Source: Aquisphaera giovannonii
GTDB taxonomy: Bacteria; Planctomycetota; Planctomycetia; Isosphaerales; Isosphaeraceae
Direction: 5' to 3'
Assembly: GCF_008087625.1 (NCBI RefSeq)
Contig: NZ_CP042997.1
Coordinates: forward strand, 9,300,001-9,364,000
Length of the DNA stretch: 64,000 nucleotides
This document shows, in pieces, positions 1-9,800 of this stretch. Every line of letters starts with the position of its first letter. Within the stretch, counting starts at the first letter, position 1. Position numbers and translations under genes: made by a program. A model generated the notes under the pieces. That model was given only the letters and a program-made list of their open reading frames with translations. It was not told the origin of the DNA and searched no databases.

Positions 1-390
1 GGAGCTGAGGTCCGCGAGCGACCGCAGGACGGTGGTGTGGTCGTCCTTCGGCTCCTGGATGATCGGCCCGGGGTGGCGGAAGTAGAGGTCGAACGGGACG
101 ATCCGGATGTGGTCGCCGTCCCGCAGCCGCCTCGGCTCGTAGGGCACGATCTTCTTGCCGTTGAGGTGCGTCCCGTTCTGGCTCCTGAGGTCGACGATCT
201 CGTACGACCCGTCCTCCCGCCGCTGGATCCGCGCGTGCGGGCGGGAGACGTGCGGGTTGTCCAGGAAGAGGTCGAGGTTGGCGAGCCGGCCGACGTGGAA
301 GTCGGCGCCGGCGATCTCGTAGGTCCGCCGGCCCGAGGAGGTCACCAGCTCGAGGCTCGGCTTCAGCATCTGCGGTTGGCTCATCCCCAT
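1..390 (-). CDS. FHA domain protein (C-terminus cut by window edge)
   Basis: The minus-strand frame opens with ATG at 390 and stays open to base 1, giving 130 residues with no stop. It reads as a forkhead-associated domain, a phosphothreonine-binding fold: the GR turn of HVGRLANLD, then SRPHARI, then DLRSQNGTHLNGK, in the order and spacing of the FHA core. The domain begins about 15 residues from the N-terminus. FHA proteins usually read out Ser/Thr kinase signalling, which fits the kinase-rich window. A second ATG at 384 is an alternative start. Whatever follows the FHA domain lies outside the window, so the overall function cannot be given. Confidence 0.85.
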   Translation of the reverse strand, partial: MGMSQPQMLKPSLELVTSSGRRTYEIAGADFHVGRLANLDLFLDNPHVSRPHARIQRREDGSYEIVDLRSQNGTHLNGKKIVPYEPRRLRDGDHIRIVPFDLYFRHPGPIIQEPKDDHTTVLRSLADLSS

Positions 391-608
391 GGCTCCGGTC
401 CGGCGGCCCTTCCGGGGCGCAATCCCCCGCCCGTGGACTCTTACGCAAACGGCCGAGGATCCTGCCGCGGTGCGGCGTGAAGCCCGCCCCGGCCGGCCGC
501 CGTCGATCCGGCCCCCCTACCCCTCGCCCCGCCCCCGGGGCCGTGGGCGGCGCCGGGTCGGGCCCGCCATCGCGGCCGGGCAGGGACGGCCCCCCCCGAT
601 GCCGGCGC

Positions 609-2648
609 TCACTCCTTCTCCCCCAGCAGGTACCTGCGGAGGAACAGGACCTCGACGGCCTGGAGGTAGTCCTGGTTCGCCTTGCGGGCGAAGCCGTGGC
701 CCTCGTTCTTGCCCACGACGTACCAGACCGGCACGCCGTTCTTCCGGACCGCGGCGACGACCTGCTCGGCCTCGGAGATCGGCACCCGCGGGTCGTTCTG
801 CCCCTGGACGACCAGGATCGGCGTGCGGATCCGGCCCGCCTGCGAGAGCGGCGAGACCCGCTCCAGGAACGCGCGCATGGCCGGGTCGCGCTCGTCGCCG
901 TACTCCGCCCGCCGGAGGTCGCGGCGGTACCCCTGGGTGTTCTTCAGGAACGTCACGAAGTTGGAGATGCCGACGACGTCGATCCCCGCCTTGATGCGGT
1001 CGTTGTACCGCGTCTGGACGGCCAGGGACATGAAGCCGCCGTACGATCCGCCGCTGACGCCGACCCTCGACTTGTCCAGGTCCGGCTGGTCGGCGATCCA
1101 GTCCAGCAGCTCGCCGATGTCCTTCACGGGCCCCTCACGGAGCATGCCGTTGTCCAGCTTCACGTACGTCTTGCCGTAGCCCGACGACCCGCGGACGTTG
1201 GGCATGATGAGCACCAGGCCGAGGTCGTTGACCAGGACGTTGAGCCGGCCCAGGAAGCCCGGCCGGAACTGCGACTCGGGGCCTCCGTGGATATCGATCA
1301 ACACCGGCCTCGGCCCGGGGAAGCGGCCGGCCGGGGGGCGGTAGACGAACGCCGGGATCTTCCGGTCGTCGTAGCTCGGGTAATGGATCAGGGTCGGCTC
1401 GACGAACGACAGGGTGTCCAGGCCGCCGGCCTCGCTGTCGGTCCAGCGCTCGGTGTGGTCGTGGTCGAGGTCCAGCGAGTAGACGTCCGGCGCACCCTGC
1501 GCCGAGCTGAGGGTGAAGCCCAGCTCGTGGCTCCCCTTGCGGAAGGCCAGCCCGGAGATCTGCCCCGGCGCGATCGCCCGGCCGGGGAGCCTCTCCGAGG
1601 TCGCGGCGTTCAGCACGTGGAGGGCGTCCACGCCGTCCTCGTTGGCGACGGCCGCGATGAGCGTGCCGTCGTCGCTCAGGTCGTAGGACTCGACGTCCCA
1701 GGGGATGCCGGCCGTGACGACCGACTCGCCGCCGGCGACCAGGTCGCGCCGGACCAGCCGGCGGTGCTCCGAGTCGCGGTCGGTCAGGTAGTAGATGGAC
1801 TTGCCGTCCTTCGACCACATGGCGTCCCCGGCGGCCACGGGCTCGGCCTTCGGGTCGGCGCGCCTCGGGGTGATCGGGGTGGTCTTCCCGGTCTCGATGT
1901 CGATGATGTAGATATACGATTCGTTGATGGAGATCGATTCCTCGGCGACGACCTTCGTCTCGTCGGGGGACCAGTCGGTGACGGTCCAGTCGCCGGAGAC
2001 CTCCTTGAGGAGGCGGCGGAAGTGGGGGTCGGCCGGGGACGCGAGGTAGAGGTCCATGTCCCGGCCGTTCCGGGCGTTGCTGCTCCAGGCGAGGAGCTCG
2101 CCGGAGGGGGACCACGACGGCCCCGTGTTCCGCGTCTTCGGCTCGCTGATCCGCCGGGGCTCGCCGCCGGCGCGGTCCTGGAGGAAGAGCTGGTAGTTCT
2201 CGCCGCCCCCCTCGTCGGTCGAGTAGAGGAACCGGTCGTGCCCCGGCTGCGGGCGGACGCCCAGGATCCGCTCGTCGCTGAAGGTGAGCTGCCGCCTCGC
2301 GGCGCCCGGGGAGGGGACGTGGTGGACCTGGGGGACGTCCGCGAACCGCGTCGTGATGTAGACCGCGCGGGGCCTCGTGTCGTCCCACCCCTGGAAGACC
2401 GCCGTGCGGATGTTCTGATACCGGCGCAGCTCCGCGGACAGGCTCGCGGGCACCGGCGGAACCCCCTCGGCCCGGATGCTCTCGGGGACCGGCATGGCCG
2501 GGACGGAGGGCGTGGCGGCGGGCTTGGTCTCGACCGGCCGCGCCGGGACGGTCGATGTCGAGGCCGGCTCCTGGGCGACGGCGACCGGCCCGACGCACGC
2601 GATGAGGAGGATGCCGATCGCCAGGCCGTTGCGGAAGGTGCGATTCAT
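609..2648 (-). CDS. Secreted prolyl-oligopeptidase-family (S9) serine peptidase
   Basis: This 679-residue protein has an N-terminal hydrophobic signal (about residues 7-24, ending VAVAQ). A WD40/PD40-like beta-propeller region follows (about 80-440), then a C-terminal alpha/beta-hydrolase domain. The catalytic triad is visible: Ser535 in GVSGGSYGGF, Asp619 in GQNDPRV and His651 in NEGHGFA. The order and length fit the S9 acylaminoacyl/oligopeptidase family, which cleaves short peptides; here it is probably exported to the periplasm. The same frame stays open upstream to 4361, but the ATG at 2648 directly precedes the signal peptide and is the sensible start. The gene stands alone, with a repeat-bearing gap upstream. 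Confidence 0.9.
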   Translation of the reverse strand: MNRTFRNGLAIGILLIACVGPVAVAQEPASTSTVPARPVETKPAATPSVPAMPVPESIRAEGVPPVPASLSAELRRYQNIRTAVFQGWDDTRPRAVYITTRFADVPQVHHVPSPGAARRQLTFSDERILGVRPQPGHDRFLYSTDEGGGENYQLFLQDRAGGEPRRISEPKTRNTGPSWSPSGELLAWSSNARNGRDMDLYLASPADPHFRRLLKEVSGDWTVTDWSPDETKVVAEESISINESYIYIIDIETGKTTPITPRRADPKAEPVAAGDAMWSKDGKSIYYLTDRDSEHRRLVRRDLVAGGESVVTAGIPWDVESYDLSDDGTLIAAVANEDGVDALHVLNAATSERLPGRAIAPGQISGLAFRKGSHELGFTLSSAQGAPDVYSLDLDHDHTERWTDSEAGGLDTLSFVEPTLIHYPSYDDRKIPAFVYRPPAGRFPGPRPVLIDIHGGPESQFRPGFLGRLNVLVNDLGLVLIMPNVRGSSGYGKTYVKLDNGMLREGPVKDIGELLDWIADQPDLDKSRVGVSGGSYGGFMSLAVQTRYNDRIKAGIDVVGISNFVTFLKNTQGYRRDLRRAEYGDERDPAMRAFLERVSPLSQAGRIRTPILVVQGQNDPRVPISEAEQVVAAVRKNGVPVWYVVGKNEGHGFARKANQDYLQAVEVLFLRRYLLGEKE

Positions 2649-2767
2649 GAGCAATGGTCCACCGTGGCCATCCGAGCCGCGAAGGGAACGTGGCCTCGGG
2701 CAGACGAACGGGCACTCCCCGCTGGTCGGCTCGTCGCCACCCTCAACCCGGGCCGAGCGGCCCGTCC

Positions 2768-2941
2768 GGTCCCCTCCCCCCCGGTGGGGGAGGGTTAGGG
2801 AGAGGGGGTCTGGGTGGCCCTCGCCCGCGGAGCAAGCCCATTCACAGAGACGGTCCCGAGAAGAATCACCGGTCTCCCTCGCCTGTCCGAGGCGGTCGCC
2901 CCCTCTCCCTAACCCTCCCCCACGGTGGGGGGAGGGGACGG
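2768..2941. repeat. C/G-rich inverted repeat pair in the gap upstream of the peptidase
   Basis: Two arms (2768-2808 and 2898-2941) are near-perfect reverse complements. They share the core CTCCCTAACCCTCCCCC and a CCCCTCCCCC...GGGGGAGGGG hairpin inside each arm, with about 90 bases between them. The element fills much of the 455-bp gap 2649-3103, in which no gene is visible. A related half-element occurs at 34559-34583. It looks like a dispersed extragenic palindromic repeat and may act as a transcription terminator or mRNA-end structure; that role is inference. Confidence 0.7.
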
Positions 2942-3103
2942 AATGCCGCGGCCCCGCTTGTGGGTCATGACAAGCGCGCGGTAGAGGAGACGCGGCCCGC
3001 CCGAGGAACAGAATCGATCCGAAGTTCCTCACCTTAGATCGCCCCGTTTTCATCGGTTCACCCCGCGTCCGTCCGCCCTCGCCGGCCCGAACGATCCGGG
3101 GCC

Positions 3104-5965
3104 TCAAGGCACGAACACGAATTCGTTCGCATTGTACAGGGCCCGGCAGAGCGCCGCCGCGCCGTGGTCCCGGACGAGCGATTCGGCGGCGAGGAGCTCC
3201 CCGGCCGACGGCTCGCGGCCGAGGGCCAGCAGGAAGCCCCGCCGGGCCTGCGCCCCGGGCGACTCGCCGGCCTCGCGGCGGAGCCGCCCCGCGAACGACG
3301 CGGCCTGGTCGGCGACGAACCCGCTGTTGAGCAGGTTGAGCGCCTGGAGGGCCGTGGTGGAGGAGTTGCGCTTCGGGGTCACGAGCGCCGCGCCGGGGCA
3401 GTCGAACGCGCCGAATGTCGGGTCCTCCTGGCTCCTCGGCTTGAACTGGTAGATCATCCGGCGGAAGGCGTCGGCGCCGAGCGTCGCCCGCGGCCGGTAC
3501 ACCGCCACGTAATTCGTGTTCTTCTCCCAGATGTTGTACCCGGGCCCGCCCATCGCCGGATCGAGCCGGCCGGAGCAGGCGAGGATGGCGTCGCGGAGCG
3601 GCTCCGCCTCCAGCCGCCGCGGCGGCATCCTCCAGAGCAGGCGGTTGCCGGCGTCGATGGCCAGCGCCTTCGCGTCGGCCCGGCCCGACCGGCGGTAGGC
3701 CGCCGAGGTGACGATCAGGCGGTGGATCGGCTTGAGCCGCCAGCCCCCGTCGATGTACCGCGAGGCCAGCCAGTCCAGCAGCTCCGGGTGCGAGGGCGGC
3801 CCGCCGTTGAAGCCAAAGTCGCTGGGCGTGGACACGATCCCCTGGCCGAAGTGGTGCAGCCAGAGCCGATTGACCATCACCCGCGCCGGGAGAGGGTTGG
3901 CCGGGTCGCCGATCCATCGGGCGAGCGCGAGACGACGCCCCTTCTCCGGGGCATCCGCCGGGATCGTCAGCGACGGCCGCACCGCGGCGAGGCCCGAGGG
4001 CGGGACCTCCGCGCCGGGCTGCATCGGGTCGCCCCGGCGCAGCAGGTGCGTCGGGCCCGGCTCCGCGAAGGCGCCGGCGTAGACCGAGACCGTCGGGCCG
4101 AGCTCGGCGAGCCTCGCCCGCAGGCTCGCCTGCGTCGCCAGCAGCTCGGCGCGGCGGGCCCGGCCCGCGTCGTCCTGCCCGGCCGCGGCGACGGCCGCCG
4201 GGTCGCCCGCCGGGGCGCGATCGGCCGACGAGGCGACGACCTGCCAGGCGCCCGGGGACTCGGCCACCTCCACGCGGTACGCGGTCGCCAGGCGGTCGGC
4301 GTACGCCCCGTTGCGGTCCCGCGACCAGATCACCCGATCGACGACCGCGGCCCGCGGCCATTCGATCGTGAACGAGCCCCGGCCGGGCTCGCGGGAGATC
4401 CAGCTGTGCTCATTCCCGACCAGGCCGTCGTTCAGGTGCGGGACCTTGTGGATGGCCGCGTCCGGGTACTCCGACGAGGCCGATGCCCTGCCGCCGGCCG
4501 CCGCCAGGGCGACGTTCCGCGGCGACTCCCCGGCGCTCATCACCTCGACCTCGTCCACGCACGGCTCGCTCCCCGTGTTCGTCGCGAGCACCGTGAAGCG
4601 GACCATCCGGGCCGGCCGCGGGCGGAAGCGTTCCACGTTCCGCAGCGGCCTGACCGGCGACCTGGGCCGGCGCTCGCGAGGCGCCTCGTCGCTGCCGGCG
4701 GCCTCGCGGTCGCGATCCTCGCCGGCCATCGCGAGCGGCTCGACCTCGTCGAGCCGGCGGTCGATCGCCGCCAGCTCCCGGCCGATCCGCGCCGCGGCCT
4801 CGCGGCGGGCGGCCGCGTCCGGGGCCTCGACCTGGCGCGAGGCGTGCTGGACGCCCGCGAAGACGGCCTGGAGCCCGTAGTAGTCGCGCTGGGTGATCGG
4901 GTCGAACTTGTGGTCGTGGCAGCGGGCGCAGTTGGCCGTCAGGCCGAGGAAGGCCGTGGACGTGGCGGTGATGATGTCGTCCAGGTCGTCGGCCCGCTGC
5001 TGCTTCATGCCCTCGATCGTCTGGTTGCCGACGATGTCGTGCGTGCCGCCGACGAGGAACCCGGTCGCGGCCCGCGTCAGCCAGTCGCCCCCCGCCGACG
5101 CGTCCCCCGGGTCGTCGCCCAGGGCGTCGCCAGCCAGGTGCTCCAGGACGAAGCGGGGGAACGGCGTGTCGCGATTGAGGGCCCGGATGACGTAGTCGCG
5201 GTACGGCCAGGCGTTGAACCGCGGCATGTTGGTCTCGTAGCCCTCGCTCTCCCCGAAGCGGACGACGTCCAGCCAGTGCCGCGCCCACCGCTCGCCGTAC
5301 TGCGGCGAGGCGAGCAGGCGGTCGACGAGGCGTTCGTACGCCATCGGGTCGCGGTCGGCGACGAACCGCGCGACCTCCTCCGGGGCCGGCGGCAGGCCGA
5401 TCAGGTCGAAGCTGAGGCGGCGGATCAGGTCGCGGCGGTCGGCCTCCGGCGCCGGGTCGATCCCCTTGCGGCGGAGCTCGGCCAGGAGGAACAGGTCGAT
5501 CGGGTTGCGGGCGAGGCCCGCGTCGGCCGCCACGGGCATCGGCGGGCCCGGCCTGCGGATCGGACGGAGGGACCACCAGTCGGCCCCGGCGCGGGGCGGG
5601 GCCAGGGGCTCGGCGGGGTAGCTCGCGCCGGCGTCGATCCAGGCGCGGAGGGCCCGCGCCTGGGCGGGATCCAGGCGCCCCTTCGGCGGCATCTCCCCGG
5701 CCTCCACCTTCTCCACGAGGAGGCTCTCGGCCGACTTCCCCGGGACGATCGCCGGGCCGGACTCGCCCCCGGCGAGGGCCGTCGCGAGGCGGGAGAGGTC
5801 CAGCTTCCCCTTCTTCTGGTCCGCGTTGTGGCAGGAGACGCACGACCCCGCGAGGACCGCGCGGCCTTCCCGGAGGCGCGCCGCCTCGTCCGCGGCGGGC
5901 TCGCCGGCCGGGGACGCGACGGGGAAGCCCGCCAGGACGATCGCCACGCCGATCGATCTTCTCAT
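3104..5965 (-). CDS. PSD1 and planctomycete cytochrome C domain protein (DUF1549/DUF1553)
   Basis: This 953-residue protein has a signal peptide (residues 1-20) and a planctomycete cytochrome domain (PSCyt1) with the haem motif C42-V-S-C45-H46 followed by NADQKKGKLDL. Next is the DUF1549 (PSCyt2) domain, about residues 150-360, with the WARHWLDVVRF signature and a second CARCHDHKFDP motif. The middle section (about 430-570) looks like a discoidin (F5/8 type C) carbohydrate-binding module. The C-terminal DUF1553 (PSD1) domain ends with ALQALNLLNS. The family is abundant in Planctomycetes. The biochemical role is unknown, and sulfatase or polysaccharide-utilisation links have been suggested for it. 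The protein is presumably periplasmic. The ATG at 5965 starts the signal peptide directly. Confidence 0.93.
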   Translation of the reverse strand: MRRSIGVAIVLAGFPVASPAGEPAADEAARLREGRAVLAGSCVSCHNADQKKGKLDLSRLATALAGGESGPAIVPGKSAESLLVEKVEAGEMPPKGRLDPAQARALRAWIDAGASYPAEPLAPPRAGADWWSLRPIRRPGPPMPVAADAGLARNPIDLFLLAELRRKGIDPAPEADRRDLIRRLSFDLIGLPPAPEEVARFVADRDPMAYERLVDRLLASPQYGERWARHWLDVVRFGESEGYETNMPRFNAWPYRDYVIRALNRDTPFPRFVLEHLAGDALGDDPGDASAGGDWLTRAATGFLVGGTHDIVGNQTIEGMKQQRADDLDDIITATSTAFLGLTANCARCHDHKFDPITQRDYYGLQAVFAGVQHASRQVEAPDAAARREAAARIGRELAAIDRRLDEVEPLAMAGEDRDREAAGSDEAPRERRPRSPVRPLRNVERFRPRPARMVRFTVLATNTGSEPCVDEVEVMSAGESPRNVALAAAGGRASASSEYPDAAIHKVPHLNDGLVGNEHSWISREPGRGSFTIEWPRAAVVDRVIWSRDRNGAYADRLATAYRVEVAESPGAWQVVASSADRAPAGDPAAVAAAGQDDAGRARRAELLATQASLRARLAELGPTVSVYAGAFAEPGPTHLLRRGDPMQPGAEVPPSGLAAVRPSLTIPADAPEKGRRLALARWIGDPANPLPARVMVNRLWLHHFGQGIVSTPSDFGFNGGPPSHPELLDWLASRYIDGGWRLKPIHRLIVTSAAYRRSGRADAKALAIDAGNRLLWRMPPRRLEAEPLRDAILACSGRLDPAMGGPGYNIWEKNTNYVAVYRPRATLGADAFRRMIYQFKPRSQEDPTFGAFDCPGAALVTPKRNSSTTALQALNLLNSGFVADQAASFAGRLRREAGESPGAQARRGFLLALGREPSAGELLAAESLVRDHGAAALCRALYNANEFVFVP

Positions 5966-6010
5966 GATCGCATCCTCATGCGCCGGGGAGCGGGTATCGG
6001 GGAGCGGGGA

Positions 6011-6568
6011 TCAGGGCAGGCCCTGGCGATCTTCCTGGAGCGCCACGGACTGGGCGTCGATCCAGGAGTCGACGCGGTCACGCGTCGGCATGCGGGAGGC
6101 CAGGAGGCCGAGCAGCACGACCACGGCCGCGAGGGCGATCGGCGGCCGTTCCAGTATGTAGGCGATGCCGTTGAAGAGCGCCGCGCCCTCCAGGAACGCC
6201 GCGCCGACGATGAGCTGGGTCTGGTAGAGGATCGCCAGGCGGGGCGTGTCCGAGCTCGCATCCACGAGCCGGGCCGGCCGGTCGGCGTCGGTCGTCTTCG
6301 CCGGGATCTCTCGCGCGATCCGCCTGCGCCCGTTGGCGGCGACCATCCCGGGGATCGAGAACGAGAGCGCGAGGTTGGCCGCCGCGACCGCCAGGGCGAT
6401 GTAGGTGATCAGGTTCGGCGGGAGGCCATTCACGCCGCCCGCCATCGGCCGGATGACCATCAGGACGACGGCGAGGAACAGGATCACGCACATGATGAGC
6501 GCGGCCACGATGATCTGGCTCGTCCGCGTCACGGCGCCGAGGTCATCCGGGGTACCGGTCGTCGACAT
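6011..6568 (-). CDS. Four-TM membrane protein of unknown function
   Basis: The product has 185 residues with four predicted membrane segments at roughly 18-38, 50-69, 112-131 and 139-157. A polar loop of about 40 residues with a conserved-looking GRRRIAREIP stretch separates segments 2 and 3. The ATG at 6568 is preferred over an upstream in-frame start at 6637 because GGAGAG lies just before it and the 23 extra residues are basic and uninformative. I do not recognise the family. The gene lies upstream of the PSD1 gene on the same strand, 45 bases away, so co-transcription is possible. Confidence 0.75.
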   Translation of the reverse strand: MSTTGTPDDLGAVTRTSQIIVAALIMCVILFLAVVLMVIRPMAGGVNGLPPNLITYIALAVAAANLALSFSIPGMVAANGRRRIAREIPAKTTDADRPARLVDASSDTPRLAILYQTQLIVGAAFLEGAALFNGIAYILERPPIALAAVVVLLGLLASRMPTRDRVDSWIDAQSVALQEDRQGLP

Positions 6569-6877
6569 GGCGAGTCTCTCCACGGACCGGGGGGCGTCGC
6601 GGACGCGACGGCTCCGGGTACTATACCAGAACTTCATGCATTCTCACGAGGTTGCGGCCCTCGCCGCCCGGCGCGGGCTCGATCCCGCGCGTGACGCCTC
6701 ATCGGCGAGCCCCCCGTTGCCTCGACCATTTCGGACGCCGGGCGACAGGCCCCGCGAGAGGAAGAGCCACGCCATGCAAGGCGTGCTGCACTGTCCCTCC
6801 GGAAGGCCCTCCGGTATGCTGGGCATGTTCATCTCAGCAAAGGCCGGTGCCGGGCCGCCACGCCGGGGGACTCGTCG
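6569..6877. other. Intergenic gap between divergent genes
   Basis: This 309-bp stretch separates the minus-strand membrane protein from the plus-strand CHAT gene. No gene is visible. It should hold promoters for both directions. On the minus strand a TATAGT box (6620-6625) lies about 50 bases upstream of the membrane-protein start, but the matching -35 is poor. A short CACGCC/GGCGTG hairpin is near 6769-6786. Confidence 0.5.
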
Positions 6878-9800
6878 ATGTCCGAGATCGTCTGCCAGGT
6901 GGACAACCGGGCCGATGCCGTCGAGCTCGTGTGGTCGGCCGGCGGCGGGTTCTTCGAGCCCTACGCCATCTCCGGCACCCAGCTCGCGGAGCTGCGAGCC
7001 GAGGCGAGGAAGGCCCGCGACGCGCTGGAGCGGCTGGTCCTCGCGCACAACGAGGCGGGCAGCGGGCCGCCCCCCTGGGAGCCGTCCTTCGATCTGGCGA
7101 CGGCGGGCTTCCGGCTCTACAGGAAGCTCCTGCCGGGCGGCGACCGGACCGCGCTGAAGGTCCGCGGCTGGCTGGCGGGCCTGCGGGCGAGGCCGGGGCC
7201 GGGGCCGCTCGGCCTGGAGGTCGTGGTCGAGGAGCGGGCGGCCGACCCGGCGACGTTCCTGGGCGTGCCGTGGAACCTCGTCTACGACGAGGACCCGGAC
7301 GACCGCGAGGAGGCGTTCCGCACCGGCGGCAGCGCGGAGCGATGGCGTCCGTTCTGGGCGATCCGGTACGCGCTGACGACCGGGAGGCGGGTCGAGCCCT
7401 GGCAGCGGGCGCCGGCCTGGGACGAGCCGCGCGTCCTCGCGGTCATCGACCCGACCGTGTACGAGGCCCTGCGGGAGGACCAGAGGCGGCGGCTGGACGC
7501 CTTCCTCGCCGGGGGGCGGGTGGCGCGGGCGGGCTCCCTGAAGGAGCTGCGGGCGTCCCTGAAGGGAGGCTATCCGCGCCTGCTCTACTGGCTGGGGCAC
7601 GCCACGCCGGAGCACCTCCGCCTGGGGCCCGGCGAGCCGATCCGGCCCGGCCAGCTCCGCGACGCGCTGGACGTCGACGACCGCGAGCGGCCCGACGGGA
7701 TGCTCGCCTTCCTGAACGCCTGCCGGACCGCGGAGTCGGGCTCCGGCGAGTCGTTCCTCAACGTGCTCCACAGCTTCGGCTTCACCGGGGCGATCGCCAC
7801 CGAGCGGCAGACGATCGACAACTTCGCCAACGAGTTCGGCCTGGACTTCCTGGAGGGCTTCCTCCGCGACGGCAAGCCCCTGGGCGAGCTGCTCCACGAG
7901 CTGCGGCTCAAGTCCGCCCCGCTGGGCCTGCTCTACGGGGCGCACTGCCCGCCGGAGATCCGGGTGCGGCGCAGGGACGAGCCGGCCGGTGCCGCGGGGC
8001 CCGCCATCCGCGAGAGCGGACGCGTCGCCGGGGTCTCGCTCGACGCCGGGGCACCCGCGATCGAGGCGGGGCCCGTGCGCGGTTCGGCCCCGGCCGACCT
8101 GCCCGAACGGCCGTACCGCTCGCTGGCCTGCTACGACGAGCCGCACCGGGCGCTGTTCACCGGCCGCGACGCCGACGTCGTGCGGTTCGCCGCGACGCTC
8201 GACCGGCCGGACACGCGGATCATGGTGCTGCACGGCGAGAGCGGGCTCGGCAAGTCGTCGTTCCTCCGCGCCGGGCTCATCCCCTACCTGGAGCGCGACT
8301 GCGTCGGCTACCGGTTCTTCCGCCGCCCCGACGGCTCGCCGCTGATCGTCCAGGCCGCCAGGGACCTCGTCGGCCAGCTCGCCCAGGCGTTGCTGGACGC
8401 CTCCGCGGCCCCGCTGCGATACGACACGCCCGACGGCGATGAACTCGTCGTGGACCTCCGCCCGGCGATCGACGAGGCCCTCGGGGCGCCGGCCGACCAG
8501 CCGGGGCTCCGCGAGGCCCTGAGGCGGGACGTGCACCTGCTGGCGAACCTCCTGGCTCGCATGGCGGGCCGGCTCCCGCACGCCCTCGTGCTGGTCCTGG
8601 ACCAGGCCGAGGAGGTCTTCACGCTGGTCCGCCCGGACGAGCCCGAGGAGGTCGCCGCCCGCGATCACGCGCTCCGGATGCTCCAGCGGGCCGTGGACGT
8701 GCGGGCCGACGTGAAGCTGATCGTCTCGCTGCGGACCGAGTATTATGGCCGCCTCCTGGACCACCTCCGCGCCGGCCGTCGCGACCTGGTGGGCGTCCGC
8801 GACGACCTCCTCCGCGACTTCGGCCGGGCCGCCCTGGTCGAGGCCATCACGCGGCCGACGTCCGAGGAATCCCTCGCCGGGGGCGGGCCGTCGCCGCGCG
8901 AGGCGTACGGCTTCCGCTACGCCAAGGGCGTCCCCGAACGGATCGCCGGCGGCGTCCTGGCCCTGCGGTCGGAGAACCAGGACAGCGTCCTGCCGCTGGT
9001 CCAGGTCATCTGCACCCAGCTCTTCGAGCGGCTGGCCGGGCCGCCGGGGGCCGAACGGGTCATCACCGGCGAGGACCTCGACGCCATCGGCGGGGTGGAC
9101 GGGGGCCTGAAGGCCTTCGCCGAAGGGGCCCTGGCGCGGACCCTCCGGCTGAGCCCCGGGGACCGCCGGGCCTTCCGCGGCCTGTTCAGCCAGCTCTACC
9201 TCCGCCAGCCCGACGGCACCCTGTCCACGCGGATGATCGCGAGGGAGGACCTCGAGCGTCAATGGGGCCGCCCGGCCCCGTTCGCGGGCCTGCTCGAGGC
9301 CGCCAGGTCGGCCCGCCTCCTCCGCGAGGACCAGCTCCGCCTCCAGGGGGACGAGCCCCGCGGCTACATCCGCCTCGGCCACGATGCCCTCGCCAAGGTC
9401 GCCGCCGCCTGGGACGACGACCTGAAGCGCCGGGGCCGCCGCCGGAAGCTGCTCGCCGCCGTGGCGGGCAGCCTGGCCCTGGCCGGGATCATGTCCGTGC
9501 TGGCCCTGGCGGCCTGGCAGAGCTCGCTCGTCGCCGAGGATCGCCGCCTGGAGGCGTTGCGAAACGCGGCCGTGGCCGAGGGCAGCCGCCGCCAGGCGCA
9601 GCTCACCGCGGCCAACCTGACGCTCGACCGCGGGCTCTCGCTGTGCGAGCAGGACGACGTCGCCGGCGGCCTGTCGTGGATGGCCCACAGCCTGAAGATC
9701 GTGCCCCGCGACGCCCCCGCGGTCGAGGGCGTCATCCGCGCGAACCTCCGCGCCTGGATCCCCCACCTCCCTCGCCTGCGGCACATCTTCCCGCACGGCC

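Noticed and set aside
3164-6694. A 1176-codon plus-strand open frame over the PSD1 gene
   Set aside because: It is the antisense shadow of a well-supported DUF1549/DUF1553 gene and has no domain of its own.
6878-7990. Caspase-type metacaspase call for the N-terminal domain
   Set aside because: The GHA and NACRT spacing fits CHAT better than a classical caspase p20, so the more specific CHAT label was kept.
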